Shown: one piece after another, positions 16,422-24,329 of the stretch
Position numbering within the stretch: the stretch's first letter is position 1
Layout: each line of letters opens with the position of its first letter
From: an uncultured Clostridia bacterium
GTDB taxonomy: Bacteria > Bacillota > Clostridia > Oscillospirales > Acutalibacteraceae
DNA: 42,951 bases
Assembly: GCA_947623175.1 (NCBI GenBank)
Contig: CANQGK010000021.1
Location: forward strand, 1 to 42,951
Direction of reading: 5' to 3'
Position numbers and translations under genes: made by a program
The notes under the pieces: model-generated
Database searches by the model: none
Seen by the model: the letters and a program-made list of their open reading frames with translations, nothing else
Told to the model about the DNA's origin: nothing

Positions 16422-17873
16422 ATGGAAGAAAATCAGTCTTATCTCGCAACGGAAAAAGAGGGCAAGCTCATGTGCAAATATGCCGTACCATGTATTATTT
16501 CGCTGCTGGTCGGCGCTCTTTACAACATTGTCGATCAAATTTTCATAGCCAACGCAAGCTATCTCGGCTCATATGGCAACGCCGCCAATACGGTGGTGTT
16601 TCCCTTAACGGTCATAGCGCTGGCAATCGCCGTTATGATCGGCGACGGCTGCTGTGCATTCGTCAGCCTTAATCTCGGTAAAGGCAATGGTGAAGAAGCC
16701 GCGGGCAGCGTCGGTCTTTCGGTGCTGATGACGGTCATCAGCAGCGTTTTTCTCTGCGCCGTGTATCTTCTTTTCGAGACGCAGATCATCACCGTGTTCG
16801 GCGGAACCGTGAACGAGGAGACTTTTGCGCTTTCAAAAGAATATTTCTTCTATATTGCGCTTGGCATGCCTTTTTATATGTTCGGGCAGGCGATGAATCC
16901 CATCATCCGTGCGGACGGCAGTCCGAAATTTGCCATGGCTTCAACTCTGCTCGGCGCAGTTCTGAATATCATTCTCGATCCGATTTTCATTTTTTGTTTT
17001 CGCTGGGGCATGATGGGCGCCGCCGTCGCCACGGTCATCGGGCAGATTGCGACAGCGCTGCTTTCCCTTTGGTATCTTCTGCATATGAAGTCGGTAAAAC
17101 TATCACGGCACGCTTTTCGACCGAATAAGCGAATCGCAGGACGCACGCTCTCCCTTGGGATTTGCAGCTTTCTCTCGCAAATATCGCTGGTCGCGGCAAT
17201 GGCGGCCATCAATAATATGGTTCGCAAATACGGCGCGCTCGATCCCGTGTTCGGACAGGCGCTCTATGCGCAGATCCCGATGGCGGTTGTGGGGATTGTC
17301 ATGAAGGTGTTTCAAATTGTGATTTCCATCGTCATCGGTATGGCGGCGGGGTGTATTCCTGTTGTGGGGTATAATATGGGTGCCGGCCGGCGGGAACGGG
17401 TCAAACGGCTGTTTTCATTGCTGCTGATCTGCGAAGCGTCCGTAGGTCTTGCCTCCCTGCTGATTGTGGAGCTTTTTCCCCGTGAGCTAATCGGCATTTT
17501 CGGCTCGGCAAACGAAAGCGTTTACTATACGGAATTTGCGATTAAAGCCTTTCGGATTTACCTGTGCATGATCGTGTTTGCATGTCTCAACAAAGCGACC
17601 TTTATTTTCCTTCAGGCGATGGGAAAGGCCGTTTCCTCGACCATGCTTTCCATGATTCGTGAGATCGTATTCGGCGTTGGTTTTGCGCTCCTGCTGCCGC
17701 TGTTTTTCGGGCTTGACGGCGTACTTTATTCCATGCCGGTTTCCGATATTTTGACCGCGGTCGTCTCCGCTGTTATTATTGCTTTAACCTATAAACAGTT
17801 GTCATGTAAGCCTGCGGCAAATCGTTTGATCTTCAAGACGAATCAAAGCCGCAAAAGAGCTGTTAAGTATTAA
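16422..17873 (+). CDS. MATE family efflux transporter
   Basis: A 483-residue integral membrane protein with about 12 helices in two halves, typical of the NorM/DinF-related MATE exporters that expel drugs or metabolites using a sodium or proton gradient. Recognisable segments are CIISLLVGALYNIVDQIFIAN, GMPFYMFGQAMNPIIRADGSP and GCIPVVGYNMGAGRRERVK. The ATG at 16422 follows ACAGGAGG with good spacing; an upstream in-frame TTG lies in the hairpin and is rejected. The codon mix is less A-rich at third positions than in the neighbours, consistent with acquisition together with the DUF2798 scrap. Its substrate cannot be predicted. Confidence 0.93.
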   Translation: MEENQSYLATEKEGKLMCKYAVPCIISLLVGALYNIVDQIFIANASYLGSYGNAANTVVFPLTVIALAIAVMIGDGCCAFVSLNLGKGNGEEAAGSVGLSVLMTVISSVFLCAVYLLFETQIITVFGGTVNEETFALSKEYFFYIALGMPFYMFGQAMNPIIRADGSPKFAMASTLLGAVLNIILDPIFIFCFRWGMMGAAVATVIGQIATALLSLWYLLHMKSVKLSRHAFRPNKRIAGRTLSLGICSFLSQISLVAAMAAINNMVRKYGALDPVFGQALYAQIPMAVVGIVMKVFQIVISIVIGMAAGCIPVVGYNMGAGRRERVKRLFSLLLICEASVGLASLLIVELFPRELIGIFGSANESVYYTEFAIKAFRIYLCMIVFACLNKATFIFLQAMGKAVSSTMLSMIREIVFGVGFALLLPLFFGLDGVLYSMPVSDILTAVVSAVIIALTYKQLSCKPAANRLIFKTNQSRKRAVKY

Positions 17874-17961
17874 AAGGAAACCTATCTTAAGTATTCCGTA
17901 TTTTCATTTTAAGACGGATATACCGATGCTTATAATACAAGACTTCACGGATATTAAATTT

Positions 17962-20046
17962 TTAAATGGCAAGTATAATTTTTTTAAGCCTGATTAAATC
18001 TATTATATTAACGTAGCCGTCATTGTTTATATCATAAGCCGCGTCATAGCTTCCGACGTAGGTCATAAAATGCTTTTTGACGATAATTAAGTCGCCCGCA
18101 TCGATTTGTCCGTCACCGTCAAGGTCGCCCTTCGGCTTTTCGGGAGATATGCGTATCGGTGAGGTAATATCGGCGTCGTCTACAAATATACCGCCCCAGC
18201 CGCCGGTGCCGTTTACAGTCTTGACATGCAGCTCGACCTCTAAGGTCTTTGCATTTGCGGCTTCTTTTGTCAAATCGTCAAGCTCCGCCTCTACGCTCTG
18301 CCAAGCATCCTTAACGGACATATCGATGCCGTCTTTAAGTGACGTTTTATGCTCGGCGCCGGTAGAATTATCATTATTTATAATGCGATAAATAACGTCC
18401 AATTCCTTAACTTCCGAAGTAGCGGCAAGCACGTCTATCCATATAGAAAAGCTTAAATTCGACAGATCCATTTGAGCGAATTTTTCTTCGTCTATGCATG
18501 TTTTACAGCCGGCTATGTTTTCGTGCGCCGATTCGTCGTCCTTTGAAACGGGATAAGCATCTGTCCAATCGGGGAATATCATAGAACCGCTGCCGCTGTG
18601 TCTCCAACCGGCTTCGGTAACATTCCACATTACGGAGTCCAAATCATTACCGGTTTTTCCGCTTTCTCCGTCAGGCGCGCTATCGCCCGCCCACACATAC
18701 CAAGAGCCCGACTCAAAATCGCCGTTTACAAGCGAATTATCAACTATAGGCTTCTTCGGCGCGGTAATATCGGCGTCGTCTACGAATACCGTGCATACGG
18801 ATTTAAAGTATAATTCGACCTCAATCGTTTTGGCATTCTCACATTCCGCGGTCATATCGTCAAGCTTTGCGGCAACCCATGTCCACCTTTCACTTTCGGT
18901 AATAGAAGATTTGAGGCTGACTGTATGATCGGAGCCGTAACTTCCATCGGCATATACAGCCCGATATTTCATATCAAATTCTTTTAACTTATCCTCGAGC
19001 GGTGCTCCGTCGGTACCCATTCTTGCCCAAATTGAAAAGGTCATATCCGACAGATCCATTTTGGCAAATTTACTTTCGTCTATCGCAGTCTTAAATCCTG
19101 GTATAATCTCATGTAAGCCTTCATCATTAGTCGGGTATTGATCCGTCCAATTCGGGAAAATTGCGCCTGCACCGTCGCTGTGTCTCCAATCCGCCATACC
19201 GCGAGTCGCTTCCCAAACCACACTGTTTAAAACATTACCGGTTTGCCCGCTTTTTTCATCAAGCACGGTATCACCCGCCCAGGCATACCAAGAAGAGGCC
19301 TCAAAATCACCGTTTACGAGCGAATTATCAACTATAGGCTTCTTCGACGCGGTAATATCGGCGTCGTCGATGAAAACGGTGCAATAAGACCTGATATACA
19401 GCTCTATCTCGATCGTTTCGGCGTTCTCACAATCGGCGGTCATATCGTCAAGCGCCGTTTCGATTTTAGTCCATTGATTTTTTTCAACAACAGAAGATAT
19501 AAGATGGCTTACATGCTCTTGACCGTAGCTTCCGTCACCGTTTACCGCGCGGTATTTAACGTCAAACTCAAAGATCTGATTGGCTATCTCATCATCGCCT
19601 ATATCTATTTTTGTCACAACCGAAAAGGTCATGCCCGACAGATCCATTTTAGGAAATTTACTCCTGTCTATAACGGTCTTGAAACCGGGTACGGTTTCAT
19701 GTGTATTCCATTTATCCGGATTAACGGGATACGCTTCTGTCCAATTCGGGAAAACTATACTGCTGTTGCCGTTGTATACCCAACCGCCTTCTTTATATTG
19801 AGTCCAAATCGTACCGTTCAAACCGTTACCGGTAAGATTTGTACCACCGTTTTCGTAAAGTACGGTATCTCCCGCCCAGGCATACCAAGAAGAGGCTTCG
19901 AAATCGCCGTTTATAAGAGTATTTGTGAGGATATCTTCTGCCGCTTCAACATTAACGTCTGCTGGGAAAATGACTGCCGCACTCATTAATAAAACGCAGG
20001 AAACTAAGACCGATAAAACCTTTTTGAAATTTTTGATTTTTAACAT
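17962..20046 (-). CDS. Secreted three-repeat carbohydrate-binding-like protein with dockerin
   Basis: A 694-residue exported protein. The signal peptide occupies about residues 1-36. Three tandem repeats follow at 40-235, 238-430 and 436-630. Each opens with an (V/I)NGDFE...WYAWAGD motif and ends with a V-F-(I/V)-D-D-A-D-I-T motif. The opening is typical of beta-sandwich carbohydrate-binding modules such as CBM4/9/22-like folds. A dockerin occupies 639-692, with calcium loops beginning D-L-D-G-D-G and D-I-N-N-D-G. No catalytic domain is visible, so it would be a binding or scaffolding component rather than an enzyme. The ATG is preceded by AAGGAG. It could be held on the surface by a cohesin, perhaps the one at 7157-8644. 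Confidence 0.82.
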   Translation of the reverse strand: MLKIKNFKKVLSVLVSCVLLMSAAVIFPADVNVEAAEDILTNTLINGDFEASSWYAWAGDTVLYENGGTNLTGNGLNGTIWTQYKEGGWVYNGNSSIVFPNWTEAYPVNPDKWNTHETVPGFKTVIDRSKFPKMDLSGMTFSVVTKIDIGDDEIANQIFEFDVKYRAVNGDGSYGQEHVSHLISSVVEKNQWTKIETALDDMTADCENAETIEIELYIRSYCTVFIDDADITASKKPIVDNSLVNGDFEASSWYAWAGDTVLDEKSGQTGNVLNSVVWEATRGMADWRHSDGAGAIFPNWTDQYPTNDEGLHEIIPGFKTAIDESKFAKMDLSDMTFSIWARMGTDGAPLEDKLKEFDMKYRAVYADGSYGSDHTVSLKSSITESERWTWVAAKLDDMTAECENAKTIEVELYFKSVCTVFVDDADITAPKKPIVDNSLVNGDFESGSWYVWAGDSAPDGESGKTGNDLDSVMWNVTEAGWRHSGSGSMIFPDWTDAYPVSKDDESAHENIAGCKTCIDEEKFAQMDLSNLSFSIWIDVLAATSEVKELDVIYRIINNDNSTGAEHKTSLKDGIDMSVKDAWQSVEAELDDLTKEAANAKTLEVELHVKTVNGTGGWGGIFVDDADITSPIRISPEKPKGDLDGDGQIDAGDLIIVKKHFMTYVGSYDAAYDINNDGYVNIIDLIRLKKIILAI
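18157..18741 (-). repeat. repeat unit 3 of the triple-repeat dockerin protein
   Basis: Third of three tandem units of about 580 bp, encoding residues 436-630. It is the most diverged unit, with VWAGDSAPDG in place of AWAGDTVL and an extra glycine-rich insert before the final FVDDADIT. Confidence 0.75.
18757..19335 (-). repeat. repeat unit 2 of the triple-repeat dockerin protein
   Basis: Middle unit, encoding residues 238-430. Its opening and closing motifs are nearly identical to unit 1 (NGDFEASSWYAWAGDTVL; DDMTAECENAKTIEVELY), indicating recent internal duplication. Confidence 0.75.
19342..19929 (-). repeat. repeat unit 1 of the triple-repeat dockerin protein
   Basis: First unit, encoding residues 40-235, directly after the signal peptide. 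Confidence 0.75.
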
Positions 20047-20223
20047 TGTTTTCTCTCCTTATCATTTTATATTTGTAAGATGCCAAGGAAATTATAAACG
20101 GATCTTCGAGGTTTGAGACTATTAAATCACGAAACAAAAGCATTTGCTTGCAAGGATGTTTTTGCAAGAACGGTGTGAGTGGGTTTTCGATTTTGCATAA
20201 TTTGAATAGTCAATGCAATCAGA

Positions 20224-20396
20224 TTACAATGCGTTTTTTAGGATTTCAATTTCAAGTTCCACCGTCAGCGGCTTGCCGTAATGATAAAAGTAGTCCGGCT
20301 TAAGTCCTGATCACTTTTTAAGCTTTTGAGTTGGAAAAGTAAAAACGCTCTGCTTCTTCCGAAACGGCTAAATAATCCGTCGGAACAAAATATCCG
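20224..20396 (-). pseudogene. decayed coding fragments after the TfoX-N gene
   Basis: The 350 bp between the dockerin gene and the TfoX-N gene contain no intact gene but two coding-like pieces on the minus strand. One (ending at the stop at 20318) reads GYFVPTDYLAVSEEAERFYF; the other (stop at 20224) reads KPDYFYHYGKPLTVELEIEI. They lie in different frames about 8 nt apart, as expected of one gene broken by an indel. I do not recognise the family. The remaining sequence (20047-20210) holds the upstream region of the dockerin gene and no clear promoter. Confidence 0.35.
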
Positions 20397-20720
20397 TCAT
20401 CGGTTTTTCTTTTTCGGCTTTTGCGTGGGAAGTTCCTCGTAGATAGCCCGGAAAAGCTCGGTCAAAAAGGCTCTGTCGTCCACATTGTCGACGAGCAGCA
20501 TTTCCTTTGCGCCTTCATACGGCAATTCAAAAGCGGCGTCCGGCATAAGCGTTCTTGCCGAGTTTGTCGGCTTTACGAGCAATCGGTCGTCATAAATCCC
20601 GCCGACGATCTTGCCGCTATAATACAGAATATATTCGCCCATCATTGCACGGGCCGAAACGCCGTCCAGCTCCGACAGCTGCTCTAAAATAAATTCTAAA
20701 TATTCTTTACTTGACGCCAT
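20397..20720 (-). CDS. TfoX N-terminal domain protein
   Basis: A 107-residue protein matching the TfoX/Sxy N-terminal domain family (RAMMGEYILYYSGKIVGGIYDDRLLVK is diagnostic when read in two parts: the RxMxGEY block, then the strand with G-G-I-Y-D-D-R-L). Proteobacterial TfoX regulates competence, but the stand-alone N-terminal domain in Clostridia has no established role. The tail is lysine-rich (KPKKKNR). It is the last intact gene of a minus-strand group with the frameshifted membrane protein and a GNAT acetyltransferase. Confidence 0.88.
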   Translation of the reverse strand: MASSKEYLEFILEQLSELDGVSARAMMGEYILYYSGKIVGGIYDDRLLVKPTNSARTLMPDAAFELPYEGAKEMLLVDNVDDRAFLTELFRAIYEELPTQKPKKKNR

Positions 20721-20748
20721 ATCAATTCCTCCCGTGTTTTTAACTTCA

Positions 20749-21218
20749 TCATTTGATTTCCTTTCGGTGCGCTAAGTGGATCCCGATGTGACCTATTCCG
20801 AGGATCATGGCGGAGAGAATAAGCCAAATCAATTTTCCGTAAATGCCAAGCAGTAAAAACGCCGACACCGGCAAGGTTGCTCCGGCGACGGGGATGCCGA
20901 AAAAGCTGCTGGTAAAGTCGGACATCGTTCTTTCGCTGCGGAAATACCGTATCCACCAAAGCTCGTATAAAACCATAAGTCCGGCGGCGGCAAACAGCCA
21001 CCAAGCCCATGCGCAGTAGCCCTGCCAATTCAAATCGGAAAACATAAGCGCACAAAAACAGGTCAAAACCTCTCCCGCCCGCTCGAAACAAAGCAGTATG
21101 CGGTTTTCATTTTGCAATGTATACCCTGCGGTTTCCTGCTTGCCCAAAGGATATTGGGAATAAACAGCAGAAGCAGAAATATAAGTCCTATGTAGGAAAA
21201 TCCGAAGTATCCCATCAT
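20749..21218 (-). pseudogene. Frameshifted small multi-pass membrane protein
   Basis: Two overlapping frames encode one protein. From the ATG at 21218 the sequence reads MMGYFGFSYIGLIFLLLLF ... WASRKPQG; the continuation, ENRILLCFERAGEVLTCFCA ... to the stop at 20749, lies in another frame. Adding one base to the three-C run at 21124-21126 (GGG on the coding strand) joins them into about 155 residues with four hydrophobic segments. A stand-alone product from 21147 would lack the first helix and any ribosome binding site. The start overlaps the GNAT stop in an ATGA arrangement. The family looks like an unnamed Firmicutes membrane protein; function unknown. It could be a real mutation or a homopolymer error. 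Confidence 0.7.
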
Positions 21219-21997
21219 GATTCCTTTCCGTTCATTTCCGCAACGAAGGCGGCGCTCTTGGCGGTCATCTCGACCCATGCGGGGCGAAAACCGCTTTTAA
21301 TGGCGTTTCGCACCGATTTCACGTTCGACCATGCGGCGCAGTAAAACGGCACCTTGCCCCGCTCCAGGATTTCCAGTGCCAGCCGACTCGTCAGCGCCGA
21401 GGCGATGCCCTGCCTGCGATAGCCGGGCAGCACGTCAACGCCGATCTGCCACATACCCTCGCAGTCGGCGGAGCAGGCGGCAAGACCGACGAGCGTATCA
21501 CCGTCGTATGCGCCGACGCCCAAAACGTCCAGCTCCCTGCGCCTTTCGCAGAGGGCGTTGCTCCACTGGGGTGTGTAGAGCATCGAAAAATCAGCGGAAT
21601 GCATAAGTCTCATTGGGTAGGGGCAGTCCAAAGACCGGAGCGCTTGAAGATCGGGCAGAAAATATTCCGCCATGAAACAGATGCGCAGTTCATCCTTTTG
21701 CAAAGCGTCATTCAAAACGTGCAGATTGGGCGTTTCAAAGCAGCGCTCCGATGGGAAACGATGGATGTAGTCGATCACAACGGCACGGTATTTCTCGCTG
21801 ATCGAAGCAACGATATTGCTTCCGTAGGAGATGAGATTGCAGTCAAACGGCAGGGAAAGATACTTCCTCGCCTTCGGGTTTGAAGCCGACAAGGCGACGA
21901 CGTTTTCCGAACGCAGGAAATCCTCCGCCCTGCAGTTTGCGTCGACAGCCGACTGCTCCATAGCAATTTGCAAAATTTTCTCATTTGTAAAATCCAT
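21215..21997 (-). CDS. GNAT family N-acetyltransferase
   Basis: A 260-residue protein with an N-terminal extension (1-140) of unknown function and a C-terminal GNAT domain. The acetyl-CoA-binding motif is VDVLPGYRRQGIASALTSRL, followed by VPFYCAAWSNVKSVRNAIKSGF, the usual end of the fold. The likely reaction is acetyl transfer from acetyl-CoA to an amine, but the substrate is not predictable. Its stop overlaps the start of the downstream membrane-protein gene (ATGA), implying translational coupling. It belongs to the accessory stretch 20200-22960. Confidence 0.88.
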   Translation of the reverse strand: MDFTNEKILQIAMEQSAVDANCRAEDFLRSENVVALSASNPKARKYLSLPFDCNLISYGSNIVASISEKYRAVVIDYIHRFPSERCFETPNLHVLNDALQKDELRICFMAEYFLPDLQALRSLDCPYPMRLMHSADFSMLYTPQWSNALCERRRELDVLGVGAYDGDTLVGLAACSADCEGMWQIGVDVLPGYRRQGIASALTSRLALEILERGKVPFYCAAWSNVKSVRNAIKSGFRPAWVEMTAKSAAFVAEMNGKES

Positions 21998-22075
21998 ATC
22001 AACCCTCGTCTTATGCGTGTTGTTGTATATATAATCATAACATAAAAACCTGACTTTTTCTACTGTTTATTCGAA

Positions 22076-22115
22076 AAAAGCGACGGTAAGAATTACTTCA
22101 CGCCGCCGCTTCGCT
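22076..22115 (-). terminator. intrinsic terminator after the DUF2798 gene
   Basis: On the minus strand AAGCGGCGG pairs with CCGTCGCTT (one G-U) around about 16 nt, followed by six T. The roughly 260 bp between GNAT and the DUF2798 gene otherwise hold the GNAT promoter region and a short palindrome at 22172-22192. Confidence 0.7.
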
Positions 22116-22171
22116 TTAATTGTAAAATATTATATGCTATTACCGTTTTCATCAACGAGTAGACAATATAA

Positions 22172-22192
22172 CAATGCAATCAGATTGCATTG
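22172..22192. repeat. 21-bp palindrome; 15 bp shared with 20211-20225
   Basis: Ten bases pair perfectly around a single A. The first 15 bases occur again, in the same orientation, at 20211-20225. The two copies bracket the decayed fragment, TfoX-N, membrane protein and GNAT genes (about 1.96 kb). Confidence 0.5.
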
Positions 22193-22257
22193 CCTATACA
22201 CTAATAAATATTATATCGGATATTTCGTTTTTTTGTAAAGGCGATTTTGCACAAAAA

Positions 22258-22836
22258 TTACACTGCCGCAGCCTCTTTGGCGGTATTCCGTTTTTTGATA
22301 TCCTTGACAAACAGCAGTTTGAACACCGTGCGTACAAAGGGTTGAATAAAGAAAAGCTGTGTAAAAAATGCAAATGGGAAATTATAGCACATAAGCTTAA
22401 GCCATTCGGCAAGCAGTGTCCACATGCCGAATCCGCCCTGATAATCATAATACAAAACGGCGGCAAGAAAGCTCATCAAAGGGCACATAATGCCGACTGT
22501 GGCGCAGATGATCGCCGTTTCAAAAAGCACGGGATGTGTCGATTGCATGTCAAAATTTTTACAAGCCAGCCGAAAGGATAAAGGCGAGCCCAGCAAAATT
22601 TCAAGTGTATACGCAAATGCAAATTCAAGAAGAACCACTGCCCAAATCGGGATCGGTTTTCCCAACACGGGAACGCCGCCCATTTTTCCTATTGCGGTAA
22701 GAACACCGGGTTCACCGGTTATCTCTTTGAACATATCGCCGTGAACGACGTACAAACTGAAAAACACATAAGCATGGACGGTAATCGCGACTGTGATAAA
22801 AGCGAATACCATCCGTTGAAACCGATTTTTTGGCAT
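22258..22836 (-). CDS. DUF2798 membrane protein
   Basis: A 192-residue integral membrane protein with about four helices, the first at residues 8-28 (VFAFITVAITVHAYVFFSLY). It matches the longer Firmicutes form of DUF2798 proteins, whose function is not established. I start at the ATG at 22836, preceded by AAAGGAG with 8-nt spacing; an in-frame ATG at 22875 lies upstream and is less likely because it sits inside the leader hairpin. The leader folds into a three-way junction ending in a T run, suggesting conditional expression. A partial inverted duplicate exists at 16087-16293. Confidence 0.85.
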   Translation of the reverse strand: MPKNRFQRMVFAFITVAITVHAYVFFSLYVVHGDMFKEITGEPGVLTAIGKMGGVPVLGKPIPIWAVVLLEFAFAYTLEILLGSPLSFRLACKNFDMQSTHPVLFETAIICATVGIMCPLMSFLAAVLYYDYQGGFGMWTLLAEWLKLMCYNFPFAFFTQLFFIQPFVRTVFKLLFVKDIKKRNTAKEAAAV

Positions 22837-22855
22837 AATTAACTCCTTTTCGCAT

Positions 22856-22924
22856 AAAAAAACACATGTGGGCAAATCTGTGTACCGTAATCAGATTTAC
22901 ACGTCCGAAGGACGCCACATGTGT
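22856..22924 (-). promoter_or_regulatory. structured leader: three-way junction ending in a terminator
   Basis: Minus-strand RNA. P1 is formed by 22915-22924 with 22862-22871 (10 bp). P2 is formed by 22910-22914 with 22902-22906 (5 bp, 3-nt loop) and follows P1 directly. P3 is formed by 22892-22898 with 22874-22880 (7 bp, 11-nt loop). Only 2-3 unpaired bases join the helices. The 3' strand of P1 runs straight into six T (22856-22861), so P1 doubles as an intrinsic terminator 20 nt before the DUF2798 start. This architecture suits a riboswitch or attenuator; no known class is recognised. Confidence 0.55.
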
Positions 22925-22952
22925 CGTTTGTTGCTCATATTTATTTGTACTT

Positions 22953-22980
22953 ATTTTACCATAAAACAAAAAAATTTCAA
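22953..22980 (-). promoter_or_regulatory. promoter of the DUF2798 leader
   Basis: On the minus strand TTGAAA (22975-22980) and TAAAAT (22953-22958) have a 16-nt spacer, placing the transcript start about 20 nt before the three-way junction. Confidence 0.5.
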
Positions 22981-23065
22981 GCCGATTTTTTAATTTTTTG
23001 CTTTTTTTAATTTTTTGCTTTTGCTTTCTTTCCCATTTGACAGCAAGGGCTGTGTATAATGTGAA

Positions 23066-23575
23066 TTACTGATTTGCACTTTCTCTGCGCCTTTTTTCTT
23101 CATAAAACTTATTAAACGTTTCCGTAACTTCTTTTGGGTCTCGAATAGTATATGTGTTTCCGTTTTCGTCACAACTGTATATATTCTTAAAAACATCCGG
23201 CATGGCATCATATTGTTTTTTCAATTGCTCATTAAAGTCCTTAAAACATTGATAATTATATTTTTTGACTAAGTACGGCATTAAAAATTTCGAACGCATA
23301 GGTTCATATTCCTGATAGTCATAGGGGGTTCGCTCCGGTCTTCTTTTCAACAGTTCCAGCATTTTAGACATAACAATTTCCACTTCTTCTTCGCTTGCAT
23401 AAAAAGCATAGCCCCTGATTGCAGTGAGTTTCATGTCCAAATAGCGTTCTCTTTTGAAAGCCCGGTAAAAGAAATCTTTTGCATCCGGCGGATAAATTAA
23501 AGCCGATTCTCTCAACAATTTATTCCTCTTAGAAATATCTTTTGTCTCAAAATACCCTTTCATTTTTTCTTCCAT
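23066..23575 (-). CDS. Hypothetical alpha-helical protein
   Basis: A 169-residue soluble protein, predicted mostly helical and rich in lysine, glutamate and tyrosine. The middle part (LDMKLTAIRGYAFYASEEEVEIVMSK) has the spacing of a HEAT-like helix pair, with small hydrophobic residues at regular intervals. No known family can be named. It is in an AT-rich block with another HEAT-like protein, a CPBP protease and a SUFU-family gene. Such company is common in immunity-gene arrays against contact-dependent toxins, which is the best guess for its role. The start is the ATG at 23575; the GGGAG upstream is rather distant, and the ATG four codons in is an alternative. Confidence 0.6.
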   Translation of the reverse strand: MEEKMKGYFETKDISKRNKLLRESALIYPPDAKDFFYRAFKRERYLDMKLTAIRGYAFYASEEEVEIVMSKMLELLKRRPERTPYDYQEYEPMRSKFLMPYLVKKYNYQCFKDFNEQLKKQYDAMPDVFKNIYSCDENGNTYTIRDPKEVTETFNKFYEEKRRRESANQ

Positions 23576-23609
23576 AGTATAGTATCATCTCCCAAAATTC
23601 CCGTTTGTA

Positions 23610-24269
23610 TTATAGTTTATTTAATCTGTCTATAACTTTTTTTGCTTCTTCTCGTACTCCGGAATAATCCGATTCTAAATATTTTTCTATCAATGAAATA
23701 GCATTTTTATCTTTATAATACCCTAATGCTCTTATAGATGAAGTTTTAATTTTATCATTTTCTAATCTGTCTATTATAATTTTCTTTGCCTCGTCAATAT
23801 TCCATTTTGCTAACATTGTCATTACTAAAGGGAATTTGTCATTATCTTTGATTAATTCAATATAAAATGATATTTTACTTTTATCCCTGATCTTAACAAA
23901 AGCATTATCTAAAGTTGTTTCTATCCTATCAGTTAAAGCATTACTTCTTTTTAAATCATAGTACCATTTTTCTAAAAAGTCGGAACAATTAAAATTGCCT
24001 TTTCTCCAAAATTGTTGAGTTATTAGATTTAGAGCAATACCGACATTTTTAAATAAAGGAATATATTTTGCTAAAATAGGAATACATTTATCATCGATTA
24101 TTGTTCTATAATAGAAATCAGCCAAATAATTACTTTCAACTCCTAAAGAGTCAAAAAGTTCTTTTCGCAATTTATCTGCTAATTCATAATCTTTTTGATA
24201 CTCTTTATTTAATCTCATCTCTTTTTCTTTTTCGATTGATTGTTTATATAAAACATTTTGACTATCCAA
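23610..24269 (-). CDS. HEAT-repeat-like protein
   Basis: A 219-residue protein, AT-rich in sequence. The C-terminal 100 residues show HEAT/PBS-type repeat spacing (TSSIRALGYYKDKNAISLIEKYL, then SGVREEAKKVIDRL), a pattern of paired helices used for protein binding. The N-terminal half has no family match I recognise. The ATG lies 7 nt after GGAGGTG. The gene lies 35 bp from the hypothetical gene at 23066-23575 on the same strand and 60 bp from the CPBP gene, so the group may be co-transcribed. Function could be inhibitory binding, as in immunity proteins; this is inference. Confidence 0.7.
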   Translation of the reverse strand: MDSQNVLYKQSIEKEKEMRLNKEYQKDYELADKLRKELFDSLGVESNYLADFYYRTIIDDKCIPILAKYIPLFKNVGIALNLITQQFWRKGNFNCSDFLEKWYYDLKRSNALTDRIETTLDNAFVKIRDKSKISFYIELIKDNDKFPLVMTMLAKWNIDEAKKIIIDRLENDKIKTSSIRALGYYKDKNAISLIEKYLESDYSGVREEAKKVIDRLNKL

Positions 24270-24329
24270 AGTAACACCTCCTACAAATTACTGTTTATCT
24301 TACTCACATAAATTATAATTTGTCAATAT

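Noticed and set aside
20696-21091. 131-codon minus-strand frame overlapping the membrane-protein pseudogene
   Set aside because: Arginine-rich out-of-frame reading of the real multi-helix protein in 20749-21147.
23037-23060. TTGACA and TATAAT near each other on the plus strand
   Set aside because: The spacer is only 12 nt, too short for a sigma-A promoter, and no plus-strand gene follows.
22990-23211. Lysine-rich open frame at the end of the helical hypothetical gene
   Set aside because: Overlaps the better-supported 169-residue frame; its tail is read from a low-complexity A/T repeat.
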